Both the position numbers and the translations under genes were made by a program. Positions 16,216-24,268 of a stretch of 36,532 nucleotides of DNA are shown piece by piece. Source of the stretch: an uncultured Collinsella sp. (GTDB lineage: Bacteria; Actinomycetota; Coriobacteriia; Coriobacteriales; Coriobacteriaceae); the NCBI GenBank assembly GCA_900757465.1, contig CAAENY010000139.1, forward strand, positions 1 to 36,532, written 5' to 3'. The notes under the pieces were generated by a model. The model saw nothing but the letters and a program-made list of their open reading frames with translations, was not told the DNA's origin and made no database searches. Position 1 is the first letter of the stretch. Every line of letters begins with the position of its first letter.

Positions 16216-16874
16216 CACTTGTCGCCTCCGCTCTTTTTGCCGCGCGCCGTGGCGGGAATCGTCAAGCTGACCGTTCCCTTGCCCGAGGCTCCCAGCAGTT
16301 CCTTGACGTCTTCGGGGTCAGCCGCCAGCGTCACCCATTCGATCTTGCCCTCGCGCGTGGCACCAGAATCCTCACTGGTATCGATCACGTACGCGCCGCA
16401 CAGTCGATCGGTTACGCCGTCTTTTTGCACATACACATCCACGTAGCTGCCCACGCCCGTGGCGCCGCCGACCGAGTGCTCGGCATCGACCGCCACCGAA
16501 ACGGCGACTTTGCCCTTAGGCACCTCGAGCTTGTGGCTCTCGGCCTTGGTGTAGACATTGCAGATCACGGCGTTTTTGGGAATACGCGAAGTCGTCACGT
16601 CGCCGCGCACCTGGCGCAGCTCGGTCGCCGCGTCACGCGGCAGCAGACTCGTCAGCCATTCTTGGGTTATGACATTGGTCTCATCGAGGGTCTCGCCCAC
16701 ATCGATATCACGCGCCGCGACGCATACCTCGACGCGATCGCCACCGTACTTGGCCAAGGTCTCAGCCTGGACCTGTTCGGCTTGCGAGCGGATCGACGAG
16801 CCGTAAACCATGCAGAGCAGAGCAGCGAGCACGCCCGCGACCAGACTGATGGCGATGCGCTTGCTCTTGTTCAC
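16215..16874 (-). CDS. cpaB: CpaB-like pilus assembly protein with SAF domain
   Basis: A 219-residue protein with an N-terminal membrane helix (about 7-25) and an SAF domain (about 48-110, VEVCVAARDIDVGETLDETNV), then the RcpC/CpaB C-terminal domain. CpaB sits outside the inner membrane, where in Gram-negatives it works with the secretin; here, in a Gram-positive, it would face the cell wall. GTG at 16874 is chosen because AGGAG lies 5 nt upstream; the ATG at 16889 has no such site. It is the first gene of the Tad operon. Confidence 0.88.
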   Translation of the reverse strand: MNKSKRIAISLVAGVLAALLCMVYGSSIRSQAEQVQAETLAKYGGDRVEVCVAARDIDVGETLDETNVITQEWLTSLLPRDAATELRQVRGDVTTSRIPKNAVICNVYTKAESHKLEVPKGKVAVSVAVDAEHSVGGATGVGSYVDVYVQKDGVTDRLCGAYVIDTSEDSGATREGKIEWVTLAADPEDVKELLGASGKGTVSLTIPATARGKKSGGDK

Positions 16875-16984
16875 GGCCGCTCCTCTCATGGCAGTGCCGG
16901 GCGAATGCCCGTACCACCATTGTCTGGGCGGTCAGAGCGCAAAGCGGCGCAATCGCGATCTTGGTTTTCGATGTCAAACCAATC

Positions 16985-17036
16985 GCTGACCAAAAACTAA
17001 CCAGCCCGTCAAGCTCGTGGCAAGGTTTTGGTCAGC
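16985..17036. promoter_or_regulatory. Inverted repeat in the Tad operon promoter region
   Basis: GCTGACCAAAA (16985-16995) and TTTTGGTCAGC (17026-17036) are perfect 11-bp inverted copies with a 30-nt gap. They lie in the 252-bp gap between rsgA and cpaB. A TTGACA-like box on the minus strand (16972-16977) is nearby, but I find no convincing -10 box. Confidence 0.5.
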
Positions 17037-17074
17037 ACGTCAGCAAACTGCATGCTTCAAGGCTTTTCCGCAGC

Positions 17075-17110
17075 AAAAAAGCCGTCTCCCGAACAGTTGG
17101 GAGACGGCTG
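17075..17110 (-). terminator. Terminator of rsgA
   Basis: On the minus strand GCCGTCTCCC pairs with GGGAGACGGC (10 bp), followed by TTTTTT. It ends rsgA before the Tad promoter region. Confidence 0.92.
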
Positions 17111-17126
17111 TCATAGGAAAAATCAA

Positions 17127-18311
17127 TTACAGATGGACATCGGGATCGAGCATTTGGGCGCTCACGCGCATGGATGACGCCAGGTTTTGGAACGTTTCCA
17201 GACGCAGGCTGTCGATCTGCCCGGCGTCCTCGGCCTCGCGAACGGCGCAACCCGGCTCATGGGTATGCGTGCAATCGCCAAATCGGCACGCGCGCGATGC
17301 CTCGACAATCTCGGGGAAGGCGCGCGCCAGACCCCGCTCGTGACCCACGAGCGGTAGGCTGCGCAGGCCCGGGGCATCGGCGATCACGCCGGCGTCGCCC
17401 GGCAGTGCCACCATCACGCGCGCAACGGTAGTGTGACGGCCCTGGTCGTCGCGTTCGCGCACACCGCCAGTCGCCAACGTATCGTGGCCCAGCAGCGCAT
17501 TGAGCAGCGTCGACTTGCCGGCACCCGACTCGCCCAGAATCATGGCGCAGCTCCCGGCAGGCACGCAGGAACGAACCTCGTCCAGGCCGCGCCCCTCGGC
17601 AGAGGACGTCACGATCACGCGCACGTCCGGACCCACCAGGCGGCGCACGCGGTCCAGATCGCGCTCGAGCTCCTCGGCATCGCAGCGGTCAGCTTTGGTG
17701 AGCACCACCACCGGCTCGGCATCGCAGTCGAGCGCCAACACCAGCGAGCGCGCCACGCGGTCGAGCAGCACCTCGCCGGCACCGAGCGCCTGCACGATTA
17801 GCACGCTATCCACGTTGGAGCAGAGCACCTGGCGCTCTCCGCGGGCACGGCCGCGCCAACGCTCAAAGCTCGTACGGCGCGGCAGCACGCACTCAATCAC
17901 GCCCATATCGTGCCCGGGAGCGCGGCGCACCGCCACACGGTCTCCCACGGCAGGCAGCAGGACCTCATCCTCGCCGCGCGATTTGGCAAACCCCACGGCA
18001 TGCTCGGCGCGAAAGGTGTCGTCGGCAGTCGCCACCAGCGGAAACCCGCGATCCAAGCGCACCACGGCGCCAAGCCGCATCTGCTCGGGCTCCTCGGTAT
18101 GTGTGCAGAAATCATCAAAGGCAGTCTGCTGGGTTTCATCGACCGGCAGGTCATCAAACGCCGGAACGTCCTGCAGCGCGTCAAGTCCCGGCACGCTTGC
18201 CAGCAGCTCCTCGGCAGACGCGGGGGCCTCGGTCGCAAGCTTCCGACGACGATCGCGCTTAGCCCGCGCCCCCGTCGTCTTTTTCTTCGCCTTAGCCTTA
18301 GCCTTGCCCAC
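17127..18311 (-). CDS. rsgA: Ribosome small subunit-dependent GTPase RsgA
   Basis: A 394-residue circularly permuted GTPase that acts in late 30S assembly. The G motifs appear in permuted order: G4 TKAD (205-208), G1 GESGAGKST (260-268), G2 in RHTTV and G3 DAPG (312-315). The C-terminal zinc knuckle is C342, C347, H349 and C355. It is longer than usual at the N-terminus: a lysine/alanine-rich head (1-24) and an acidic segment before the OB domain. The GTG start at 18311 follows GGGAGG by 5 nt; the frame is open upstream but without a better site. A single-gene unit with its own terminator. Confidence 0.96.
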   Translation of the reverse strand: MGKAKAKAKKKTTGARAKRDRRRKLATEAPASAEELLASVPGLDALQDVPAFDDLPVDETQQTAFDDFCTHTEEPEQMRLGAVVRLDRGFPLVATADDTFRAEHAVGFAKSRGEDEVLLPAVGDRVAVRRAPGHDMGVIECVLPRRTSFERWRGRARGERQVLCSNVDSVLIVQALGAGEVLLDRVARSLVLALDCDAEPVVVLTKADRCDAEELERDLDRVRRLVGPDVRVIVTSSAEGRGLDEVRSCVPAGSCAMILGESGAGKSTLLNALLGHDTLATGGVRERDDQGRHTTVARVMVALPGDAGVIADAPGLRSLPLVGHERGLARAFPEIVEASRACRFGDCTHTHEPGCAVREAEDAGQIDSLRLETFQNLASSMRVSAQMLDPDVHL

Positions 18312-18359
18312 AAGCGCCTCCCAGCACCATAAATCACAACTGAGCAGGTATTTTAAATC

Positions 18360-18393
18360 AAAAAGAGCTGGCCGGGCAAAGCCCGACCAGCTC
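18360..18393 (-). terminator. Terminator downstream of the P-type ATPase gene
   Basis: The minus strand has a 13-bp stem (GAGCTGGTCGGGC with GCCCGGCCAGCTC), a TTT loop and TTTTT after it. Confidence 0.9.
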
Positions 18394-18453
18394 ACAAACT
18401 TTCCCTCAGCCCTTTATCATCCGCGCGGGAGAAAAGCCAGCAAGGATACCGCA

Positions 18454-18541
18454 GGGCCCGCCCCGGAAGCCCTTTCTCCCGAACGATCCCGCAGCGCGAA
18501 GCGCGAGGACCAGTGAGGGAGAAAGGGCGTGGGGCGGGCCC
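18454..18541. repeat. 88-bp long imperfect palindrome
   Basis: The outer arms are perfect: GGGCCCGCCCC with GGGGCGGGCCC (11 bp). The second arms GCCCTTTCTCCC and GGGAGAAAGGGC (12 bp) are also perfect. A small CGCG-AAG-CGCG hairpin is at the centre. It lies between the P-type ATPase stop codon and its terminator. It is too large for a plain terminator and may be a mobile palindromic repeat or an mRNA 3' end structure. Confidence 0.85.
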
Positions 18542-18552
18542 GGACAGGTACG

Positions 18553-21234
18553 TTACTCTTTCTCCACAGCGCGCATGATCGCCTTGTAGATCTCCATCAG
18601 CGGGATGATCAGGAAGGCCAGGCCCAGCGCGGCAAGAACGCCCTTGAGCTCAAGCGTCACGGGGCCAAAGAACATCTCGGCAAGCGTCGGCTGCACGGTC
18701 ACGATCACCGTCAGCACCAGTGCCAGCGCGGCGGAAGCCCACAGCCACTTGTTCTGCTTCTTCATGGTGAACAGCGACGCACGACGGCTGCGCATATTGA
18801 AGCAGTGGAAAATCTCGACCATGTTGAGCGTGATGAACGCCATCATCACGCCTTCCTCGTCGGCATTGCCGGCGATCATATCGGCGATGTGGATGTAGCC
18901 CATGTCAAAGTACACGCCCACAAAGAAGCTCGCCAGCACCAGCACGGTGATGATTAGGCCCTGGACCACGCAGTCCAGACCCATATGTCCGGCAAAGACA
19001 CCGTCCTTGGCGTTGCGCGGCTTGCGCTTCATGATGTCGCCCTCGGCGTCCTCCATGCCCAGCGCGAGCGCGGGGAAGCAATCGGTGACCAGGTTCACCC
19101 ACAGCAGCTGCACCGGCTGGAAGATGGTAAAGCCGATGAGCGTGGCGATGAATACCGAGAAGACCTCGGCAAGGTTGGCCGAAAGCAGGAACTGAATGAC
19201 CTTGCGGATGTTGTCGTAGATGCGACGGCCCTCTTCGCAGGCACCGATGATGGTGGCGAAATTGTCGTCGGCAAGCACCATGTCGGCGACGTTCTTGGTG
19301 ACATCGGTACCGGTGATGCCCATGCCAACGCCGATGTCGGCGCGCTTGATGGACGGGGCGTCGTTGACGCCGTCGCCCGTCATGGCCACGATCTGGTCGC
19401 GCGACTTCCAAGCCTCGACGATGCGTGTCTTATGCTCGGGCTGGACGCGGGCATACACGCCGTAGTCCTCGATGTGCGCGTCGAGTTCCTCGTCGCTCAT
19501 GCGATCGAGGTCGGCACCGGTGATGGCCTGGCTGCGATCGGTGACGATGCCCAGCTGCTTGGCGATGGCCACGGCGGTGTCGATGTGGTCGCCCGTGATC
19601 ATGACGGTGCGGATACCGGCGTCGTGCGCCTCGCGGATGGCGTCGGCGACCTCGGGGCGAACCGGGTCAATCATGCCAGACAGGCCGCAGAAGACCAGGT
19701 CGTGCTCGAGCGCAGCGGGGCTGCAGTCGTCCGGGACCTCGGTGTAGGTGCGACTTGCCAGCGCCAGTACGCGCAGGGCCTCGTCGGCCATGGCCTTGTT
19801 GGCGGCCACGAGCTCGGCACGACGCTCCTCGGTCAGCGGAACGACCTTGTCGCCGTCGTAGATATGGGTGCACAGGCCGATCACCACGTCGGGCGCGCCC
19901 TTGGTGTACTGCTCATACTCGCCATCCAGGGTCTCGACGACCACGGACATCATCTTGCGGCCGGAGTCGAACGGGGCCTCGCCCACACGCGGGTGCTCGG
20001 CGGTCAGGCCGGTGAGCCCCGCCTTGCCGGCGTCGTTGACGAGCGCGCACTCAGTCGGCTCGCCCACGGCCTCGCCCAGCTCCTCGTCCCACTGGGCATC
20101 GGAGCACAGAGCCATACCGGCCAGGAACTTCTCCTTAGGCGCGGCGAGCTCGTGCTTGACGACGGTCATCTTGTTTTGGGTAAGGGTACCGGTCTTGTCG
20201 GAGCAGATGGTCTGCGTGCAGCCAAGGGTCTCGACGGCAGAGAGCTTGCGGATGATTGCCTGACGCTTGGCCATCTTGGTCACGCCAAGCGACAGCACGA
20301 TGGTCACGACGGCAACCAGGCCCTCAGGGATGGCGGCGACGGCGAGCGAGACAGCGACCATAAAGGTGTCGAGCAGCGCGGTCGGATCGGTGAGAACGTT
20401 GCCCACGCCGTGGCGGATGATGTCGACACCAAAGATGACGACGCAGATGACGATAACCATGATGGTGAGGATGCGGCTGAGCTCGGCAAGCTTCACCTGC
20501 AGCGGCGTGAGCTCTTCCTTGGCCTCGGCCAGGGCGCCGGCGATCTTACCCATCTCGGTGTTCATGCCGGTGCCGACCACGACGGCGCGGCCGCGGCCGT
20601 ATACCACGGTGGAACCCATGTAGCACATGTTCTTGCGGTCGCCGAGCGGCACGTCGTCGGTGCCAGCGGCGAGCTCAATCACGTTGGCATGCTTCTCGAC
20701 GGGCACGGACTCGCCGGTAAGGGCGGCCTCCTCGATCTTCATCGTGGCGCTCTCGAGCACGCGGCAGTCGGCCGGGACGGAGTCGCCCGCCTCGAGCATG
20801 ATCACGTCACCGGGCACGAGCTCGGCGCTCGGCAGGTGCACGAGCTTGCCGTCGCGCAGCACCTTGGACTGCGCCGCGCTCATCTCCTGCAGGGCCTCGA
20901 GAGCCTCCTCGCTCTTGGCCTCCTGAACCACGCCCAGCACCGAGTTGACGATAACGACGAACATGATGATGGCGACGTCGGCAAAGTCCGCCTCGCCCTT
21001 GACCATGCCCGTGAGTGCACTGATGACGGCGGCAACGATCAGCATGATGACCATGGGATCGGCCATCTGCTCAAAGAAGCGCTTCCACAACGGTGTCTTC
21101 TCGGCTTCCTCGAGCTTGTTAGGGCCTGTCTTGGCGAGGCGCGACGACGCCTCGTCGTTGCTCAGGCCGAGGTTCTCATCGACACCTTGGTCGCTGAGTA
21201 CCTCCGCCGCGGCGGACAGGTATTCCTTTTGCAT
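18553..21234 (-). CDS. P-type calcium-transporting ATPase (type II)
   Basis: An 893-residue P-type ATPase of the type II (SERCA/PMCA-like) group, which pumps cations, most likely Ca2+, across the cytoplasmic membrane. Visible motifs: TGES (173-176, actuator), PEGL (303-306, M4 ion site), DKTGTLT (346-352, phosphorylated D346), KGAPD (445-449) and TGDGVND (619-625). LWVNLVTDCFPALALG in M6 carries ion-site residues N and D. Ten membrane helices fit the length, with four at the C-terminus. GGAGGGG precedes the start by 8 nt. Its leader can fold into two hairpins (see 21242-21343). Ion choice is inferred from the family. Confidence 0.93.
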   Translation of the reverse strand: MQKEYLSAAAEVLSDQGVDENLGLSNDEASSRLAKTGPNKLEEAEKTPLWKRFFEQMADPMVIMLIVAAVISALTGMVKGEADFADVAIIMFVVIVNSVLGVVQEAKSEEALEALQEMSAAQSKVLRDGKLVHLPSAELVPGDVIMLEAGDSVPADCRVLESATMKIEEAALTGESVPVEKHANVIELAAGTDDVPLGDRKNMCYMGSTVVYGRGRAVVVGTGMNTEMGKIAGALAEAKEELTPLQVKLAELSRILTIMVIVICVVIFGVDIIRHGVGNVLTDPTALLDTFMVAVSLAVAAIPEGLVAVVTIVLSLGVTKMAKRQAIIRKLSAVETLGCTQTICSDKTGTLTQNKMTVVKHELAAPKEKFLAGMALCSDAQWDEELGEAVGEPTECALVNDAGKAGLTGLTAEHPRVGEAPFDSGRKMMSVVVETLDGEYEQYTKGAPDVVIGLCTHIYDGDKVVPLTEERRAELVAANKAMADEALRVLALASRTYTEVPDDCSPAALEHDLVFCGLSGMIDPVRPEVADAIREAHDAGIRTVMITGDHIDTAVAIAKQLGIVTDRSQAITGADLDRMSDEELDAHIEDYGVYARVQPEHKTRIVEAWKSRDQIVAMTGDGVNDAPSIKRADIGVGMGITGTDVTKNVADMVLADDNFATIIGACEEGRRIYDNIRKVIQFLLSANLAEVFSVFIATLIGFTIFQPVQLLWVNLVTDCFPALALGMEDAEGDIMKRKPRNAKDGVFAGHMGLDCVVQGLIITVLVLASFFVGVYFDMGYIHIADMIAGNADEEGVMMAFITLNMVEIFHCFNMRSRRASLFTMKKQNKWLWASAALALVLTVIVTVQPTLAEMFFGPVTLELKGVLAALGLAFLIIPLMEIYKAIMRAVEKE

Positions 21235-21241
21235 ATAGAGT

Positions 21242-21343
21242 CCCCTCCTGGGATTCGGGCCACTCAGCAGATTGATGCCCGATCATAATTCCCAGGAGAA
21301 GGGCAAGGGCTCATCAAGGCTGCCGTGCTGAGCGGCAGTTGAT
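21242..21343 (-). promoter_or_regulatory. Structured leader of the P-type ATPase gene
   Basis: Two hairpins lie just upstream of the start. One (21247-21296) pairs CCTGGGA and CGGGC blocks and its last arm overlaps the start of the AGGAGGGG ribosome-binding site. The second (21313-21343) has ATCAA/TTGAT and CTGCCG/CGGCAG arms. No match to the known riboswitches usually found with P-type ATPases (yybP-ykoY, M-box) was recognised by eye. Confidence 0.45.
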
Positions 21344-21607
21344 AGTGGAGCTATGGTACCCCAAAGCGGCGCGTCTAGCCAAAACATTCCAATTGGAAAC
21401 ACGGCTCGAGTGCAACGATGCAGACCGTGTGATGCTCAACATTGATAAAACGTTTTTCCTTCGGCGCATCGTCAAACTGAAATATCGCCCAGATAGCAGC
21501 GGTCAGAACGGTTGATAAAGTTTTTTCATATACCGTTTTTACCGCAAAAAATGAACTTCTAATTCGGCATACGGTCGATTTTTGGGGGTGTTCGGTCGTC
21601 ATTTCGT
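21344..21607. other. Gene-free, AT-rich intergenic region between the divergent ATPase and pyk genes
   Basis: About 260 bp with no convincing coding sequence. It contains a perfect 12-bp palindrome TTCCAATTGGAA (21387-21398) and several A/T tracts, and it should hold the promoter of the ATPase gene. A 75-codon minus-strand frame (21375-21602) has no ribosome-binding site and atypical composition. Confidence 0.6.
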
Positions 21608-21613
21608 TATAAT
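21608..21613 (+). promoter_or_regulatory. Probable -10 box of pyk
   Basis: A perfect TATAAT lies 63 nt before the pyk start. No good -35 box is seen at 16-18 nt spacing, so an activator or an extended contact may be involved. Confidence 0.6.
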
Positions 21614-21676
21614 CATCTCAGTTTTATTTCTTATGGTTTATCTATCAGCGCAAGACGATGTCAGATGGAGGTCTGA

Positions 21677-23137
21677 ATGTACAAGCGCACTAAGATTGTA
21701 TGCACCATGGGTCCCGCCTGCGATAGCGACGAGACCATCCGTGAGATGATCAAGGCGGGCATGAACGTCGCCCGTTTTAACTTCTCGCACGGATCCTACG
21801 ACGAGCACCACGGTCGCATCGAGCGCGTCCGTCGTATTTCCAAGGAGCTCGGTCTGCCCGTCGGCATCCTGCTCGACACCAAGGGCCCCGAGGTCCGCAC
21901 CGGCCTTCTGGTCGACGGCAAGAAGGTTGCCGTCAAGACCGGCGACAAGATCGTCGTCACCGCTCAGCCCACGTCCGAGGATTTCCACGGCACCGCTGAG
22001 CACATCTCCCTCGACTACCTGGCCCTGCCCTCCGAGGTCGAGAAGGGCTCCCTCATCCTGATCGATGACGGCCTGGTTGCCCTCGAGGTCGAGTCCGTCG
22101 ACGGCCAGGACATGACCTGCGTCGTTAAGAACGACGGCCTGATCGGCGAGCGCAAGGGCGTCAACATGCCCAACGTCAACATCTCTCTGCCCGCCATCAC
22201 CGAGCGCGATCGTCAGGACATCCTCTTTGGCCTGACCGAGAACATCGACTACATCGCCGCTTCCTTCATCCGTGACGGCGAGTCCGTCCGCGGCATCCGC
22301 AAGCTTTGCCGCGAGAACGGTGGCGAGCACGTGACGATCTTCCCGAAGATCGAGTGCGCCCTGGGCGTCGAGAACTTCGACGAGATTCTCGAGGCTTCCG
22401 ACGGCATCATGGTCGCCCGTGGCGACCTGGGCATCGAGATCAAGCCCGAGCTCGTTCCGCACATCCAGAAGGAGATCATCGCCAAGTGCAACGCGGCCTA
22501 CAAGCCCGTTATCACCGCTACGCAGATGCTCGACTCCATGCAGCAGAACCCGCGCCCGACGCGCGCCGAGGTTGCCGACGTCGCTAACGCCATCTACGAC
22601 GGCACCGACGCCGTCATGCTCTCTGGCGAGTCCGCTGCCGGTAAATACCCGGTCGAGGCCGTCAAGATGCAGGCCAGCATCGCTCTCGAGACCGAGAAGT
22701 ACCTCCCGGCTCACGCTCCGCTCGAGGTTCCGGCTGACGCTCACGGCACCCGCGTCGTCAACAACGTTGTGGGTATGTCCGCTGTGAACATGGCCACCAC
22801 CGTTGGCGCCAAGTGCATCACCGTGCCGACGACCACCGGTCGTACCGCTCGCCTGATCTCGCACTTCCGTCCCAACATGCCGACCTGCGCGTTCTCCCGC
22901 CACGAGTGGGCCGTCCAGCAGATGATCATGTACTGGGGCGTCATCCCGCACCAGGCCGAGATTACCCAGGGCACCGTCAACGGCACGATCGTCAAGGCGA
23001 TCGAGACCGCTAAGGAGCTCGGCTACGTCAAGACTGGCGATTTGACCGTCGCTACCGCCGGCGATCCCCGCATGAGCGTCCAGCTCGAGGACAAGGTCTC
23101 CTCGACCAACGTCGCTTACGTCGCTCAGGTGCGCTAA
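21677..23137 (+). CDS. pyk: Pyruvate kinase
   Basis: A 486-residue glycolytic enzyme that converts phosphoenolpyruvate and ADP to pyruvate and ATP. Key stretches: TKIVCTMGPA at the N-terminus, MNVARFNFSHG, LDTKGPEVRTG, FPKIECALGVENFDEI around the catalytic lysine, MVARGDLGIE (metal site), TATQMLDSM and AVMLSGESAAGKYP. GGAGG precedes the ATG by 5 nt. A strong terminator follows. Codon use is more C-rich and less varied than that of its neighbours, as expected of a highly expressed gene. It is transcribed alone. Confidence 0.98.
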   Translation: MYKRTKIVCTMGPACDSDETIREMIKAGMNVARFNFSHGSYDEHHGRIERVRRISKELGLPVGILLDTKGPEVRTGLLVDGKKVAVKTGDKIVVTAQPTSEDFHGTAEHISLDYLALPSEVEKGSLILIDDGLVALEVESVDGQDMTCVVKNDGLIGERKGVNMPNVNISLPAITERDRQDILFGLTENIDYIAASFIRDGESVRGIRKLCRENGGEHVTIFPKIECALGVENFDEILEASDGIMVARGDLGIEIKPELVPHIQKEIIAKCNAAYKPVITATQMLDSMQQNPRPTRAEVADVANAIYDGTDAVMLSGESAAGKYPVEAVKMQASIALETEKYLPAHAPLEVPADAHGTRVVNNVVGMSAVNMATTVGAKCITVPTTTGRTARLISHFRPNMPTCAFSRHEWAVQQMIMYWGVIPHQAEITQGTVNGTIVKAIETAKELGYVKTGDLTVATAGDPRMSVQLEDKVSSTNVAYVAQVR

Positions 23138-23165
23138 ATCGCACTTGCAAGCAGATTTGCATTGC

Positions 23166-23202
23166 AAAGGGCCCGGAAGGCATTGCCTTCCGGGCCCTTT
23201 TT
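23166..23202 (+). terminator. Terminator of pyk
   Basis: A perfect 16-bp stem (23166-23181 with 23185-23200), a 3-nt loop ATT, and the T-run at the 3' side. It is symmetrical and may work in both directions. Confidence 0.95.
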
Positions 23203-23343
23203 AAGACCTTCTTCATATGCCGCCTCATCGATTTGCGTTCAGTCGCAAGCCTCTCCGATGCCGAGTGCACCACCGAAGACGCCCTGCGGCGGGAGCTGTT
23301 GGTCAATTGGGATGAACTGTTCTCCGTTAAGCCGGCCGGCTAG
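23203..23343 (+). pseudogene. Possible C-terminal remnant of a lost gene
   Basis: From the pyk terminator to a TAG at 23341 one plus-strand frame is open and ends with LRRELLVNWDELFSVKPAG. Its codon choice is GC-rich at third positions, like real genes here. It has no ATG, no ribosome-binding site, and its stop shares the CTAG with the stop of the convergent gene. I do not recognise the family. It could also be chance. Confidence 0.25.
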
Positions 23344-24188
23344 CAGCTAGCGATCAGAGGGACTGCGGGAACGTCAGAAGCAGCAACGCGAGCCGCAAAG
23401 CCCGCCTCGGTCAGCTCGACGACCTCGGTAAACGTTGCGTCAAAGAACTCCTCGGTCAGCAGGCGGTACGGCGGATGATCGGGCTCGCCGGGGTTTTCGC
23501 GCACGATCTCGTGCATGACGCCGATGGTCTTGAGCACATACTCCTTATGGATGGGATACTGCCCAAAACGCGTCGCAGCGGTATACAGGCGATCGGTCGC
23601 ACGCGGGATGGAAACAATGCCCAGCGTCTTGCCAAACCAGTCAAAGTCGCCTTGCTTTTTAATGCGGAACTCCTCGCACGGCTTGCCGCCGTGCGCCTCC
23701 AGGTACTGATTCACGCGCGTATTCCATACGGTATCGGCCACCAGATGCGACCAGACGCCCAGTGTCAAATCGAGCAACGACTGCGCCACATCTTCGGACG
23801 CAAGCGAGAACTCACGAGCGCCGGGACCGACAACCGGCTCAGCATCCCTGTAGCGCTGGGGATAGTGCACGCGATTCAGTCGCTCGCGCTCCTCGATAAT
23901 CGAGGTCGCCGCGGCTGGCGCACCGGTGGGCGAACTTTTAAGCAACGGTGCCACATAGGTATCCCAGAACTCGTGCTCACGCGGCTTAGGGATAGGCTCG
24001 GGCTTGGCAAAGTGCGTAATGCGGTACGGGATGGGATCGGCGATGCCAGGGACCATATAGCCCACGAAAATATCCGGAACCACGCAGCCAAACAAAAAGG
24101 CATTGCGGTCGCGCACGCTCTTGGCAAGCGCACCGGTGCGCTCCAGCAAACGCTCCGTCTGAGCGATATGAATGTTCCAGCTTGGCAT
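23340..24188 (-). CDS. Zinc-dependent phospholipase C-like protein
   Basis: A 282-residue protein similar to the zinc-dependent phospholipase C / S1-P1 nuclease group. Histidine-aspartate patterns that fit a trinuclear zinc site are the N-terminal W-N-I-H (MPSWNIHIAQ), FLFGCVVPDIFVGYM, RITHF and WSHLVADTVWN (about 155-165). No signal peptide is visible, which differs from secreted PLC toxins, so it is probably intracellular and its substrate is unknown. Start at 24188 chosen for MPSWN with GGGGGTGG just upstream; the frame opens 4 codons earlier. Its stop overlaps that of the plus-strand remnant. Confidence 0.75.
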   Translation of the reverse strand: MPSWNIHIAQTERLLERTGALAKSVRDRNAFLFGCVVPDIFVGYMVPGIADPIPYRITHFAKPEPIPKPREHEFWDTYVAPLLKSSPTGAPAAATSIIEERERLNRVHYPQRYRDAEPVVGPGAREFSLASEDVAQSLLDLTLGVWSHLVADTVWNTRVNQYLEAHGGKPCEEFRIKKQGDFDWFGKTLGIVSIPRATDRLYTAATRFGQYPIHKEYVLKTIGVMHEIVRENPGEPDHPPYRLLTEEFFDATFTEVVELTEAGFAARVAASDVPAVPLIASC

Positions 24189-24268
24189 AGCCACCCCCAT
24201 AAAAAACCTGGATAACTATACCATCACGGCAAAGCCGCGCGAGCGGCTACGCACGCTCTACGCAGCAA

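Noticed and set aside
18985..21288. Plus-strand open frame of 767 codons opposite the P-type ATPase gene
   Set aside because: It is an antisense shadow of a gene with all P-type motifs; composition is rich in H, D, G and V as expected of a mirror frame.
21375..21602. 75-codon minus-strand frame between the ATPase and pyk genes
   Set aside because: No ribosome-binding site, AT-rich unlike the other genes, and overlaps the promoter region of pyk.
21638..23167. Minus-strand open frame of 509 codons opposite pyk
   Set aside because: The opposite strand encodes a clear pyruvate kinase with its own promoter, ribosome-binding site and terminator.
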